Positions 36,172 to 44,743 of a stretch of 64,000 bases of DNA are shown here, piece after piece. Below the pieces are notes generated by a model. That model did no database searches, was not told where the DNA came from, and saw only the letters and a program-made list of their open reading frames with translations. Source of the stretch: Streptomyces melanogenes (GTDB taxonomy: Bacteria; Actinomycetota; Actinomycetes; Streptomycetales; Streptomycetaceae); the NCBI RefSeq assembly GCF_014649795.1, contig NZ_BMTS01000026.1, positions 18,508-82,507 of the forward strand, given 5' to 3'. Made by a program: the position numbers and the translations under genes. Numbering within the stretch: position 1 is the first letter of the stretch; each line of letters starts with the position of its first letter.

Positions 36172-36738
36172 GTGCGGAAACTGATCTACGGCATGAACCT
36201 GACCCTGGACGGCTACATCGCCGCGGCCGGCGACGACATCGGCTGGAGCGGACCGCCGAGCGACGAGCTGTTCCAGTGGTGGCTCGACCACGAGCGGGCG
36301 TGTGACCTGTCGCTGTACGGGCGCAGGCTGTGGGAGACGATGAGCTCCTACTGGCCGACCGGCGACCAGCAGCCGGGCGCCACCCCGGCGGAGATCGAGT
36401 TCGCGCGGAACTGGCGGGACACGCCGAAGGTGGTGTTCTCCTCGACGGTGCGCAAGGTCGACTGGAACACCCGCCTGGTCACCGGCGACGCGATCGCCGA
36501 GATCACCCGGCTCAAGGCCGAGGACGGCGGCCCGATGAACATCGGCGGCGCAACGCTCGCCGGGGCGGCCATGCGCGCCGGGCTGATCGACGAGTACGCG
36601 ATCGCCGCCCATCCGGTCCTGGTGGGCAGCGGCACACCGTTCTTCACCGCGCTGGACAGCTGGGTGAACCTGAACCTGGTGGAGACGCGGACGTTTCCCG
36701 GCGGTGTGGTCCTGACCAGGTACGAGACGAGGCTCTGA
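36172..36738 (+). CDS. RibD C-terminal/dihydrofolate reductase-like protein
   Basis: 188 residues. GTG 36172 gives the standard family start MRKLIYGMNLTLDGYIA, with weak AAGG upstream; the open frame continues further upstream without family similarity. Signatures: LYGRRLWETMSSYWP, KVVFSSTVRKVDWNTRLV, GGATLAGAAMRAGLIDEYAI and HPVLVGSGTPFF. Members (YwjB/YyaP type) are NAD(P)H-binding reductases of unknown substrate and are common as single genes in Streptomyces. The 343 bases upstream contain a reading-frame end at 36115 (VTADSAEYATLSPEHEVYRR) that may be the tail of a lost gene. Confidence 0.88.
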   Translation: MRKLIYGMNLTLDGYIAAAGDDIGWSGPPSDELFQWWLDHERACDLSLYGRRLWETMSSYWPTGDQQPGATPAEIEFARNWRDTPKVVFSSTVRKVDWNTRLVTGDAIAEITRLKAEDGGPMNIGGATLAGAAMRAGLIDEYAIAAHPVLVGSGTPFFTALDSWVNLNLVETRTFPGGVVLTRYETRL

Positions 36739-36740
36739 GC

Positions 36741-36839
36741 AGCAGCACCCAAGCGCTAGTCGTGCAGGCCTGCGGATGGCGCGCTGCCTGAGGCATGCGC
36801 TCTCCCCCTGTCGTCGACTCCGTCAAGGTGGGTGCTGCT
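36741..36839. repeat. Spaced 10-bp inverted repeat
   Basis: AGCAGCACCC (36741-36750) and GGGTGCTGCT (36830-36839) are perfect inverted copies 79 bases apart, right after the reductase gene. Could be a terminator with a long loop or chance. Together with the hairpin at 36852 it occupies the 433-base gene-free stretch up to 37171. Confidence 0.3.
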
Positions 36840-36851
36840 TTCCCAGACCCC

Positions 36852-36931
36852 GTACAGGGAGCCCCCAGTGCCGTGGCCCGTAGTGACAGAACGTAATGTC
36901 ACCGGTTGCCACTCCCTGGGGGTCTCTGTAC
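36852..36931. other. Nested hairpin element, possible structured RNA
   Basis: Arms 36852-36868 (GTACAGGGAGCCCCCAG) and 36916-36931 (CTGGGGGTCTCTGTAC) pair over 16 positions with one G-T pair and one bulged G. Inside lies a second stem, GTGACA (36883-36888) with TGTCAC (36897-36902), loop of eight. No T run follows, so it is not an obvious terminator. It lies 110 bases after the reductase and 240 bases before the alcohol dehydrogenase gene, on a possible leader of the latter. Riboswitch or ncRNA class not recognised. Confidence 0.45.
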
Positions 36932-37171
36932 CTTCGGAGCCGAGATCAACCCCTTGCGATCCCGCAGCGTCGGCTCAGCCGCGCCGTGTCGGATCCTGGC
37001 GCCGACAGCCGTGCGCACGGGCAGTGTGTTGCCGGATCGCAGCCAGCGGTCAGTGGACGTTCCAAGCCGCTCGTATTCCCCGCCACGTGCCAGGGGCGGC
37101 CGCTCAGGGTCCGAAGGGATCTGCCCGCCGGTCGAGGCGGCGACACGCTCTCCGTAGAGAGGTCCGTGATC

Positions 37172-38131
37172 ATGCGAGCAATGCGCTTTCTAGGGCGGGG
37201 AATGCCGCTGCGGCTGGCAGAGGTGGCCGATCCCGAGCCCCGGCCGGGTTGGGTTGTTGTCGACATCGAGGCGGCGGGGATTTGCGGCTCCGATGTCCAT
37301 ATCGTTCGTGGGAAAGGCGACGATTGGACTGTGGCTGTGCCCGTGCCCCTCACCCTCGGACACGAAGGTGCCGGAGTGATCTCGGCCCTGGGTGACGGGG
37401 TCGAGGGGTTCGCGGTGGGTGACCGCGTAGGCGTCGCGACCATCGCCCATCCGATGAGCGTGCCGTACGGGGTGGGCGTGGATGGAGCCTTCGCGGAGCA
37501 AATGCTGGCTGATGCCCGGACTCTGTTGCCTATACCGGAGAACGTCCCGTTCGCTCAGGCGGCGGTGGCCACGGATGCCGTCGCCACGGCCTATCGAGCT
37601 GTGCGCACCGTGGGCAGGGCCTCTCTCGACGACGTTGTCGCGATTATCGGCCTCGGGGGTCTTGGCCTCAACGGTGTTCGGGTTGCGACGCTGTGCGGGG
37701 CCACCGTCTATGGAGTCGATGTCAACCCACACACGTTCGGCGCGGCATGGGCAGCTGGGGCGAAGGATTGCTTCCTCGACCCCGACGCCCTGCTACCGGT
37801 GGAGCCTGACCTCGTGGTGGACTTCGCCGGCATGGGCGACACGATCGCAGCGGCGGTACGGGTGGTCCGCCCCGGCGGCCGAGTGGTCCTGGTCGGCCTC
37901 GGCCGTGATACCTCGACCTTCAACACCGCAGAGCTGGTCATGAAGTATGTCGACCTTCGCGGTTCGATCGGGGCCAGCAAGGAGGAGATAGAGCGTGTGT
38001 ATGCACTTCTGTCACAAGGCGCGATCAGGCCCGAACTGAGCGAAACACCGTTCACCGAGCTCAACGATGCCATCAAGGCACTGGCTCTGGGCAAGGTCAC
38101 CGGCCGACTGTTCACCCGTCCCAGGGCGTGA
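37172..38131 (+). CDS. Zinc-type alcohol dehydrogenase (MDR family)
   Basis: 319 residues from ATG 37172, nine bases after TAGAGAGG (GTG 37166 is also possible). GroES-like part: ICGSDVHIVRG with the catalytic-zinc Cys and LTLGHEGAGVISALGDGVEG with the GHE motif. NAD(P) domain: IIGLGGLGLNGVRVA, then VDFAGMGDTIAAAVRVVRPGGRVVLVGLG. The four-Cys structural-zinc lobe is absent (the stretch after GDRVGVATIAHPMS has no cysteine), so it belongs to a shorter MDR branch. Monocistronic; substrate unknown. Confidence 0.88.
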   Translation: MRAMRFLGRGMPLRLAEVADPEPRPGWVVVDIEAAGICGSDVHIVRGKGDDWTVAVPVPLTLGHEGAGVISALGDGVEGFAVGDRVGVATIAHPMSVPYGVGVDGAFAEQMLADARTLLPIPENVPFAQAAVATDAVATAYRAVRTVGRASLDDVVAIIGLGGLGLNGVRVATLCGATVYGVDVNPHTFGAAWAAGAKDCFLDPDALLPVEPDLVVDFAGMGDTIAAAVRVVRPGGRVVLVGLGRDTSTFNTAELVMKYVDLRGSIGASKEEIERVYALLSQGAIRPELSETPFTELNDAIKALALGKVTGRLFTRPRA

Positions 38132-38361
38132 ACTCCCCGACATGCCCCTCCACCAGAGGTGTTGCCCCGCGCCTGGCCGGTGGAGTCGGCTGTACGGCTG
38201 ACAAGGCAAGTTGGGCCCGGAGCGGCTCTCGTGCGATTCCTGAGGTCTCCAAGTCGTACAGACCTTCGACTCCCCTCGCCTGCCCCCGTATACAGTGGGG
38301 CAAGATCCCGCATTTCACCAGGGATGCGGGGGCTAAAGATCGATCGAGTGGGGGGCCTGAC

Positions 38362-38727
38362 ATGGCACTGTTCGGAAACGCGCACACCGTCGACCCGGCG
38401 AAGGCGCAGAGCGAGTACGGGCGGCTGCTCGGCCACGGCGAGCAGGTATACGCCGCGTACACGCTGATACGCGACACCATGCTGTTCACCGACCGTCGCC
38501 TGATCATGGTCGACAAGCAGGGGATCACCGGCAAGAAGGTCGAGTACCACTCGGTGCCGTACCGCAGCATCACCCACTTCTCGGTGGAGACGGCCGGGCA
38601 CTTCGACCTCGACGCGGAGCTGAAGATCTGGATCTCCAGCAACCCGACGCCACTGCAGAAGACGTTCACGAAGGGGGTCGACATCTACGAGGTGCAGGCG
38701 ATCCTCACGCAGTTCGTGGCCCGCTGA
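38362..38727 (+). CDS. Bacterial PH-domain protein
   Basis: 121 residues covering a single small domain: LLGHGEQVYAAYTLIRDTMLFTDRRLIMVDKQGITGKKVEYHSVPYRSITHFSVET. This matches the bacterial PH domain group (PF08000 type) of soluble proteins with no assigned job. GTGGGGGG precedes the ATG. The 230-base upstream region contains a small hairpin (CCCGCAT near 38309 and ATGCGGG after it) and a TATACAG sequence that could be a -10 box. Confidence 0.85.
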   Translation: MALFGNAHTVDPAKAQSEYGRLLGHGEQVYAAYTLIRDTMLFTDRRLIMVDKQGITGKKVEYHSVPYRSITHFSVETAGHFDLDAELKIWISSNPTPLQKTFTKGVDIYEVQAILTQFVAR

Positions 38728-38779
38728 CGGCCCCATCCTGCAGGAGACAGCCGTGAACCCCGGGGGACTCCGTGGGTGA

Positions 38780-40393
38780 TCAGACCGATGCCCGGGCAAG
38801 TACCAGCTTTCGCAGGGGTTCGGTGTCGGGCTGGTCGGCGACCGTCGCGTCCAGGGCCGCCTCAAGCAGGCCCTCGAAGTCGTCCGTCGGGTAGCTCGGG
38901 GCGGCCGGGTGGGACCAGGAGAGCTGCCAGCGAAGGGCGCCACCCGCTGCCAGTTCTACGGTCACCAGCTGGTTCAGGGCGCGCCGCACGACGGGGCGGG
39001 CGAACTCGCGGGCCGCGTCGCCCGTCGCGGCTGCCGCCTGCTCGGACTTGGGGAAGCGGTCGGCGATCCGCCAGCGCACCGCCGGGTCGGCGTCGATCGC
39101 GTCAAGGAGGGTGACGAGGCCGGGGCCAGCGCCCTCGGCCGCGCAGGCCTCGCGGATCTCCTGGGCGCCCTGGTCCGCGTACACGGTCATCGACTCGTGG
39201 ACGAGGTCCTCCCAGTCCACCCGCTTGAGGGCGAGGGCCTGCGGGGTCAGGACGGCCTGCTCCAGCGCGGTCAGCGCCGCGTTCGCGTCGGCCAGCAGTT
39301 CCATGGCCGGGCGGGCGGCCTGCCCGGCGCGGCCGTCGTCGGGCAGGGCTTCGAGGCGGGCCACGCGTTCGGCGAGAGGGGGGTGGGAGTCGTAGGGGGA
39401 GGTGGGCTCGGTCGCGAGCTCCCGGCTCAGCTTTTCCAGCTCTTGTGCGCGGGCGTCGAGCAGGTTGCGCAGTCCGCCGAACACCTGGCCGGGGCGGGGC
39501 AGTAGGCCGGCGCCGACGCCGAGGGTGGCGTAGGAGCTCATGTAGAAGTCCAGTGCCGAGTCGAGGGCGTTGAGCTTGCGCAGGGCGGATGCGGCGGCGT
39601 CGCGACCGGCGACGCGGACCGCGGCGAGGTCGGCCGCGAGTTCTTGGCGGCGGGCGGCTGCGAGGGTGGTGCGCATGAAGAAGTTGCCGTACGCCGTGTA
39701 GACGTTGGCCATGCCGCGGTATGCCGCACCCAGGCCCGGGGTGTCGACCTTCGTTGCCCTCCTGCCCTTGGCGATCCGCTTGGCGGCGTGCTTGTCCTGC
39801 CTCGCGCGCTCATTGGCGATCTTCTGGGCGGAGCGCTCGTGGAAGTGGGCGATCGTGCGGATCAGTTGGGCTCGGCCGCGGGCGATCAGGGGGGTGAGGC
39901 GGGTGTCGAAGTTGGCGTAGTGGCCCATCTCGTGGGCGAGCACGGCGCGCAGCTGCATCTCGTCCATGCCCATCATCAGCGGCAGGCCGAGGTAGAGGCG
40001 ACGGGTACCGGGCCGCAGGCCCATCAGTGAGGACTCCTCGCTGACGGCCGCGTTCACCTTCTCGATCAGCACGATCTCGTCCGGTGCGCGGGTGCCGACC
40101 TGCCGGGCGACGTCACGCACGGCCTCCCACAGCGCGGGCTCCTGGGCCTCGGTGACGGTGACGGTGATGCCGGTCGGCGCGTCGTCCTTGGGGGTGCGCA
40201 GCATGAACATGCCGCGCACGATCGGGATCACGAAGACAAGGGAGGGGATGACTATCTTGTAGACGATCGGGCCCTGCAAGTAGGTGAAGACGGCGTAGTC
40301 GGCGCCCGCGAGGGCGGCCAGCAGGAAGACGCCGAGCAGGTAGAAGCCGGCGAGCAGGACGAGAACGCGCAAGGCGCGCAGTGAAGCGCCCAT
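38780..40393 (-). CDS. Membrane M48-type zinc metalloprotease
   Basis: 537 residues from ATG 40393, which gives MGASLRALRVLVLLAG and lies just after GGGGG; an ATG at 40459 would add 22 residues. Two N-terminal membrane helices (about 8-30 and 45-65). Zinc site HEMGH in LRAVLAHEMGHYANFDTR, with the third ligand in RRQELAADLAAVR. The domain resembles HtpX/Ste24-like M48 peptidases; the C-terminal half (about 290-537) is an added helical region ending in a possible substrate domain. Likely membrane-protein quality control. Convergent with the PH-domain gene. Confidence 0.88.
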   Translation of the reverse strand: MGASLRALRVLVLLAGFYLLGVFLLAALAGADYAVFTYLQGPIVYKIVIPSLVFVIPIVRGMFMLRTPKDDAPTGITVTVTEAQEPALWEAVRDVARQVGTRAPDEIVLIEKVNAAVSEESSLMGLRPGTRRLYLGLPLMMGMDEMQLRAVLAHEMGHYANFDTRLTPLIARGRAQLIRTIAHFHERSAQKIANERARQDKHAAKRIAKGRRATKVDTPGLGAAYRGMANVYTAYGNFFMRTTLAAARRQELAADLAAVRVAGRDAAASALRKLNALDSALDFYMSSYATLGVGAGLLPRPGQVFGGLRNLLDARAQELEKLSRELATEPTSPYDSHPPLAERVARLEALPDDGRAGQAARPAMELLADANAALTALEQAVLTPQALALKRVDWEDLVHESMTVYADQGAQEIREACAAEGAGPGLVTLLDAIDADPAVRWRIADRFPKSEQAAAATGDAAREFARPVVRRALNQLVTVELAAGGALRWQLSWSHPAAPSYPTDDFEGLLEAALDATVADQPDTEPLRKLVLARASV

Positions 40394-40688
40394 ATGGACA
40401 GATCCCCCCACGGGATGAGCGGTGCTGAAGTGAGTGGCGGGAACCGCCTGCCGCATCATGGGGCCCGGTGGTCACTTACAGCAACTTCAATGGCCAGTCG
40501 GCTTTGTCAGTGGCTGAAGCGACTGGGCCTCGGACCGGCCGTGTCGCTTCCCTGCCGCGTGTGTCCGGCTGCGCGTCAAGGCGGCGGGTGGAGGCTGACG
40601 GTGGGGACGGGGTGGGCGAAGGCCGCGTCGGGCGTTGCGGTGGGGAAAACCATGTGCTCGGCAGAGTCTGGGGCGTTATGGTGGCCGT

Positions 40689-40757
40689 ATGAACGTCAGG
40701 GGCAGAACCAACATCGCGACCGCGCGAGCGACCAGCTCGCCGGTTGCCGCCGTCTGA
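40689..40757 (+). CDS. Candidate 22-residue Ala-containing leader peptide
   Basis: ATG 40689 to TGA 40757 encodes a 22-residue peptide beginning MNVRGRTNIATARATSS and ending PVAAV. Five of 22 codons are Ala (GCG three times, GCC twice). It lies 138 bases before a gene for an alanyl-tRNA synthetase-like protein, with a hairpin between them. This is what ribosome-mediated attenuation by alanyl-tRNA shortage would look like (inference). The ribosome site is weak, so translation is unproven. Confidence 0.4.
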   Translation: MNVRGRTNIATARATSSPVAAV

Positions 40758-40770
40758 TTTCTCCCCTTTC

Positions 40771-40801
40771 CCACCGGCGACCGGAAACGGCCTGTCGGTG
40801 G
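40771..40801 (+). promoter_or_regulatory. Hairpin between leader peptide and AlaRS-like gene
   Basis: CCACCG (40771-40776) pairs with CGGTGG (40796-40801), and CCG (40781-40783) with CGG (40788-40790) around a GAAA loop, starting 13 bases after the leader stop codon. A T/C-rich stretch (TTCTTGGCTTCTT) follows about 10 bases later. Candidate attenuator or pause hairpin. Confidence 0.35.
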
Positions 40802-40895
40802 TTGCGTGGCGTTCTTGGCTTCTTGCTGCGGTGCAATGACCGGCGTGGTCCCGTTCTCCGGCGCCTTCCCACCGTGATGGCAAGGAGCCCCTTTC

Positions 40896-42062
40896 ATGGA
40901 CACGGAGACGATTGTCCGCACGTTCGTCGAGTACTTCGAGGAGCGTGATCACCACCGGATCTCCGGCTCGACGCTGTTGCCGCCCCCGGGCGACTCGGTG
41001 CTGTTCACCACCTCCGGCATGCACCCGCTCACCCCCCATCTGGAGGGGCGCCCCCATCCGCTGGGCCGGCGCCTGGTCAATGTGCAGCGCTGTCTGCGCA
41101 CCACGGATCTGGAGGAGGTCGGTGATGCCACGCACCTGACGGTCTTCGAGATGCTCGGCACCTGGTCGCTGGGCGACTACGAGGGCCCGCAGAGCCTGGA
41201 CTGGGGCTACAGGCTGCTGACCGAGGGACTGGGTGTCGACCCGGGCCTGCTGCATGCCACGGTCTTTGGCGGAGACGACCAGGTGGGGCCCGACACCGCT
41301 TCCTTGCAGGTGTGGCAGAACCACGGCGTTCCTGTCGAGCTCACCGTAAAGGACAACTGGTGGTCGAACGGGCCGGTGGGCCCGTGCGGCCCCGACTCGG
41401 AGATCTTCCTTTGGAGCGGAGACACCCCGCCCACCTCGACACCCACACACGACGACCGCTGGGTAGAGGTCTGGAACCACGTGATGATGCGCTATCGCCG
41501 CCTTGAGGACGGCTCCCTCGTTCCGCTGCCCCAGCGCAACATCGACACCGGGCTCGGTCTGGAACGCCTGGCCTCGCTGCTGCAAGGCACATCCTCGGTG
41601 TTCGAATCCGACGTCTTCGAACCCTGGCGCCGCCTGGTGCCGACCCTGTGGCCTTTGGACGAGGTGCCGCTGCGAGTGGTCTACGACCACCTGCGTTCAG
41701 CCATCGTGGTACTGGGCGATGGCGTGCGTCCGGCCGCCACGGGACAGGGCTACGTGCTGCGCCGCCTGGTGCGGCGCCTGCTCACCGTTGTCTGGCAGGA
41801 CGATTCCTCGCGCACTCTGGGAGACCTCCCGCAGGAGCTGGTCTCCCACACCCTGGACCATTTCCGCCAGGAAAAAGAGCCCAGCGAGGTGCACCGGATG
41901 CTCCTGGAGGAGGAGAACCGCTTCCGGCGGCTCCTGGAACGCGGTCGGCAGGTCCTTGCCCGGCCCCGGTTCCAAGGCCCTTTGAAGGAGGAGGACTTCC
42001 ACTACCTTCACGACACGCACGGCCTGCCCCACGACCTTGTGGTCAGCCTTCGGTCGCAGTGA
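40896..42062 (+). CDS. Stand-alone alanyl-tRNA synthetase catalytic domain paralogue
   Basis: 388 residues; AAGGAG eight bases before the ATG. It covers only the class II catalytic core and part of the tRNA-recognition region of AlaRS: FTTSGMHPLTPHL, DLEEVGDATHLTVFEMLGTWSLGDY, GPVGPCGPDSEIF, WNHVMMRYRR, NIDTGLGLERLASLLQG and GYVLRRLVRRLL. The editing domain and C-Ala domain of full AlaRS (about 880 residues) are missing, so this is not the housekeeping enzyme. Possible roles: drug-resistant or stress copy, or alanyl transfer in secondary metabolism. Nothing adjacent decides between them. A putative leader peptide and hairpin precede it. Confidence 0.85.
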   Translation: MDTETIVRTFVEYFEERDHHRISGSTLLPPPGDSVLFTTSGMHPLTPHLEGRPHPLGRRLVNVQRCLRTTDLEEVGDATHLTVFEMLGTWSLGDYEGPQSLDWGYRLLTEGLGVDPGLLHATVFGGDDQVGPDTASLQVWQNHGVPVELTVKDNWWSNGPVGPCGPDSEIFLWSGDTPPTSTPTHDDRWVEVWNHVMMRYRRLEDGSLVPLPQRNIDTGLGLERLASLLQGTSSVFESDVFEPWRRLVPTLWPLDEVPLRVVYDHLRSAIVVLGDGVRPAATGQGYVLRRLVRRLLTVVWQDDSSRTLGDLPQELVSHTLDHFRQEKEPSEVHRMLLEEENRFRRLLERGRQVLARPRFQGPLKEEDFHYLHDTHGLPHDLVVSLRSQ

Positions 42063-42170
42063 GAGGCGAGTGGGGGGTGGGGGTGGGGGAGCGTCGGTTT
42101 TGATCTGCCTGCAAGACATCGCGTGGGACACCTCGGCAGCGGAACGCGCCCGGTCGAAGGACTTCGGGTG

Positions 42171-43334
42171 TCAGGGAGACACCGTGGCAGCCGGTGGTGT
42201 CCACCGGTGGGTGCGGGACACCGTCCCATCGACGCCGAAGTCCTTCTTGAGCTGTTCCGGAATGGCGTAGTGCATGACGCGCCCGCGGGTGAGGGAGGAC
42301 AGTTCCAGGACGGCGGTGAGGTGGCCGAGGCGGTCGAGCGCCCAGGCCCCGAGGGGAGAGCGGTCCTCGATCGTCTCCAGTACGCCGAGGAGGTGCGGCA
42401 CGGTCTTGACCACGGTGTCCCAGCGGCTGCGCGGTACCTGGAGCCAGTCGGCGCAGGTGTCGCCGATGAGGTGGCGGATGACCGCGGAGACGATCGGGTC
42501 GAAGAAGGTGCCGGGCACGATCTCCTCGTAGAGGTCGATGAGTTGCCGGGTGAGATAGGCGCCTTCGTCGGAGGGGGCCATGTGGCGGACCATGTACAGG
42601 TCGAGGAACTGCCGTGCTTGGTCAAGGGTGGTGGGGACGGCGTCCTGGTCGATGCCGAGCATGGCGCCGACCACGCGCCAGGCGTAGTAGTACGCCTCGG
42701 CGCCTTCGGTGGACATGTGGATGCCGAGGCGGTGCAGGCTGTCCAGGACGAGCAGGGAGAAGAACATCTGTCCGCCGATCATGTCCTCTTGGCAGATCGG
42801 CGTTCCGAGCGTTGCGGTGTCCCAGTGGTTCTCGCGTTTGAGGTGGTGGCGGATGGAGGCGTGCAGGAGGCGGACCTTCTGGGCCGCGGGGATGAACCGG
42901 CTGCCTGCCTCGAAGGCGTCGGGTTGCATCAGGTAGACGGTGAACTGCCCGGTCTCCGCCATCCGTTTGGAGGGGTACTTCAGGCCGTGGGTGGCGGAGA
43001 GGAGCTTCGCCACGTGTGGGACGACGTAGCAGGCCGGCATGGAGGCGAAGGACAGGGCGGTGGAGATGTGCACGTTGTTGTCGATGAAGAAGAGCCGGGC
43101 CCGCTCCATCTCGCCCCAGTCCACCCAGGTCGGCGGTGTACTGGTGACCTGGAGGTACTCCCGCGCCACGTCGGGCAGCCCGTCCGGCAAGGGGGCGCCG
43201 ACGGTGGAGACGTACCGCATCAGGGTGTTGAACTTGCCCACCTCCCCCCGTTCGAACAGCGTGGCCACGGTGGCGTCGGCGAGTTCGTCACCGGCGTGCC
43301 GCAGGGCGTCCATGGATGCCTCGGTGTAGGTCAT
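42171..43334 (-). CDS. MpaB/rubber-oxygenase-type (DUF2236) oxygenase
   Basis: 387 residues. The conserved region KVRLLHASIRHHLKRENHWD, then GTPICQEDMIGGQMFFSLLVLDSLHRLG, matches the oxygenase MpaB family, which includes the heme enzyme Lcp and the fungal MpaB that cleaves a prenyl side chain. Mostly helical, no signal peptide. It lies 85 bases downstream of a polyprenyl diphosphate synthase gene in the same direction, so an oxidative cut or modification of a prenyl product is plausible (inference). The 108 bases between it and the AlaRS-like gene show no clear terminator. Confidence 0.8.
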   Translation of the reverse strand: MTYTEASMDALRHAGDELADATVATLFERGEVGKFNTLMRYVSTVGAPLPDGLPDVAREYLQVTSTPPTWVDWGEMERARLFFIDNNVHISTALSFASMPACYVVPHVAKLLSATHGLKYPSKRMAETGQFTVYLMQPDAFEAGSRFIPAAQKVRLLHASIRHHLKRENHWDTATLGTPICQEDMIGGQMFFSLLVLDSLHRLGIHMSTEGAEAYYYAWRVVGAMLGIDQDAVPTTLDQARQFLDLYMVRHMAPSDEGAYLTRQLIDLYEEIVPGTFFDPIVSAVIRHLIGDTCADWLQVPRSRWDTVVKTVPHLLGVLETIEDRSPLGAWALDRLGHLTAVLELSSLTRGRVMHYAIPEQLKKDFGVDGTVSRTHRWTPPAATVSP

Positions 43335-43419
43335 GGCAGCACTCCTCGTCCTTGACGGGTGGTCGGCGGCAGACAGCGGCTGTCCGTAGGGCGGCAGGCA
43401 CGGCCTTGTGTGGGGCGGG

Positions 43420-44475
43420 TCAGGACAGGCGGATCGCGGCGGAGCGCGCCAGTGCGGTCAGGGCGGCCGTGGCGGGTGGCGGCGCGTTGAGGGTGTGCAG
43501 CGTGGCCAGGGCCTCCTCGACCCGATCGGTGATCATGGCTTCGATACGGTCGGGGGCCTTCACCCGGCGCATTACGGCGCGGACCTCGGCCAGTGCCTGC
43601 TCATCCAGGTCACGGCGGCCGAGCAGCGAGCCGAGCCGCTGCCGCTCGCTCTCATCGGCCAGGCGCCATGTCTCGGCCAGAAGGGCGGTGGGCCGGTGGC
43701 CGCGCACATCGTCCGCGGTGGTCTTGCCGGTACGCTGCGGGTCGCCGAACAGCCCGAGCAGATCGTCCCGGAGCTGGAAGGCCTCTCCCAGCGGCAGCCC
43801 GTACGCGGAGTAGCCCTGCCGCAGTCGCTCGCCGCCTCCGGCGAGGGCGGAACCGATCAGCAGGGGCTGTTCCACGGTGTACTTGGCGGTCTTGTACCGG
43901 ATGACCTTCAGTGACGCCGAGGTGTCCGGAAGGCTGCCGGTGCGCAGGATCTCCAGGCATTCGCCCGCGATCAGCTCCCGGGCGAGCAGCGACCACAGCG
44001 AGCGGGCTCGCGCGAGGTAGGCGGCAGGCAGGCCGCTGGTGGCGAAGAGCTGGCCGGCGAGCGACATCAGCAGGTCGCCCACCAGCATCGCGAGTGATCT
44101 CGCGGCGGCTGCGGCGCGCGGCCGACGGCGTACCGCGCCGCGTAGTGTGATGTGCGGTGTGGGCCTGCCGTGCCGCAGCGGGCTGTCGTCGATGAGGTCG
44201 TCATGGACGACCGCGGCGGCGTGCACCAGCTCCATCGAGGCCGCCGCTCGCACCATCGCGTCGCTGTCCGGCTGCCCTGCCGCGCGCCAGCCCCAGTAGC
44301 AGAATGCCGACCGCAGCCGCTTGCCGTCGGCGACGGCGGACTCCAACTCGCGTGCCACCGGGTCGAGAAGGGGATCGATGGCCGTCAGCTGTACGGCTTC
44401 CGCGGCCACGAAGGGGTGCAGTACGGCGTCGACCCGCGTCTTGAACGCGGCCGCATCCCACCGGTCAGGCATCAT
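43420..44475 (-). CDS. Polyprenyl (geranyl/farnesyl/geranylgeranyl-type) diphosphate synthase
   Basis: 351-residue trans-isoprenyl diphosphate synthase. Contains GKRLRSAFCYWGW, first Asp-rich motif VVHDDLIDDSPLRHGRPTPH and second Asp-rich region FQLRDDLLGLFGD, with KTAKYT between. Residues upstream of the first motif (MELVHAAAV) include no bulky aromatic pair, so product length cannot be set by eye. Its start overlaps the small upstream gene by 11 bases and the oxygenase gene follows. No terpene cyclase or aromatic prenyltransferase is visible nearby. Confidence 0.92.
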   Translation of the reverse strand: MMPDRWDAAAFKTRVDAVLHPFVAAEAVQLTAIDPLLDPVARELESAVADGKRLRSAFCYWGWRAAGQPDSDAMVRAAASMELVHAAAVVHDDLIDDSPLRHGRPTPHITLRGAVRRRPRAAAAARSLAMLVGDLLMSLAGQLFATSGLPAAYLARARSLWSLLARELIAGECLEILRTGSLPDTSASLKVIRYKTAKYTVEQPLLIGSALAGGGERLRQGYSAYGLPLGEAFQLRDDLLGLFGDPQRTGKTTADDVRGHRPTALLAETWRLADESERQRLGSLLGRRDLDEQALAEVRAVMRRVKAPDRIEAMITDRVEEALATLHTLNAPPPATAALTALARSAAIRLS

Positions 44476-44743
44476 CGCCGGCCCGCCGGGCCAGTGCGTG
44501 CTGGGCGAGGATCTCCAGGTGGGCGGGTGGGGCGGCTGCGTAGCGGTCCATCACCAGGCGGCCGCGCGCCAGCAGATCGTGCTCGGCGTCCGCCGCGAGT
44601 TCGGCGGCGTCCGAGCGGTGTAACGCTGCCCACACGGTGCCCAGGGCCGACCCCAGTGTGCTCACTGCCAGGTCGGCAAGGCCCGCCGCCAACAGGACGG
44701 TCGTCTCGTCCAGGCCCCTGGGCCGTCCCGTGTCCCCGGTCAT
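44465..44743 (-). CDS. Small helical protein coupled to the prenyl synthase
   Basis: 92 residues, ATG 44743, no recognised family. Hydrophobic helix VLLAAGLADLAVSTLGSALGTVWAAL (about 16-41) is followed by an acidic helical stretch (DAAELAADAEHDLLARGRLVMDRY). It overlaps the polyprenyl synthase start by 11 bases, so the two are translationally coupled. Might be a partner or membrane adaptor of the synthase (inference). The 263 bases upstream, to 45006, hold presumably its promoter and no gene. Confidence 0.6.
   Translation of the reverse strand: MTGDTGRPRGLDETTVLLAAGLADLAVSTLGSALGTVWAALHRSDAAELAADAEHDLLARGRLVMDRYAAAPPAHLEILAQHALARRAGDDA

Noticed and set aside
37166..37171. GTG start for the alcohol dehydrogenase
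   Set aside because: Only three bases from the ribosome site; the ATG at 37172 has better spacing. The two differ by two residues.
41598..41612. T-loop-like GTTCGAATCC suggesting a tRNA gene
   Set aside because: It lies inside the AlaRS-like coding sequence (codons for VFESD) and no acceptor or anticodon stem can be folded around it.
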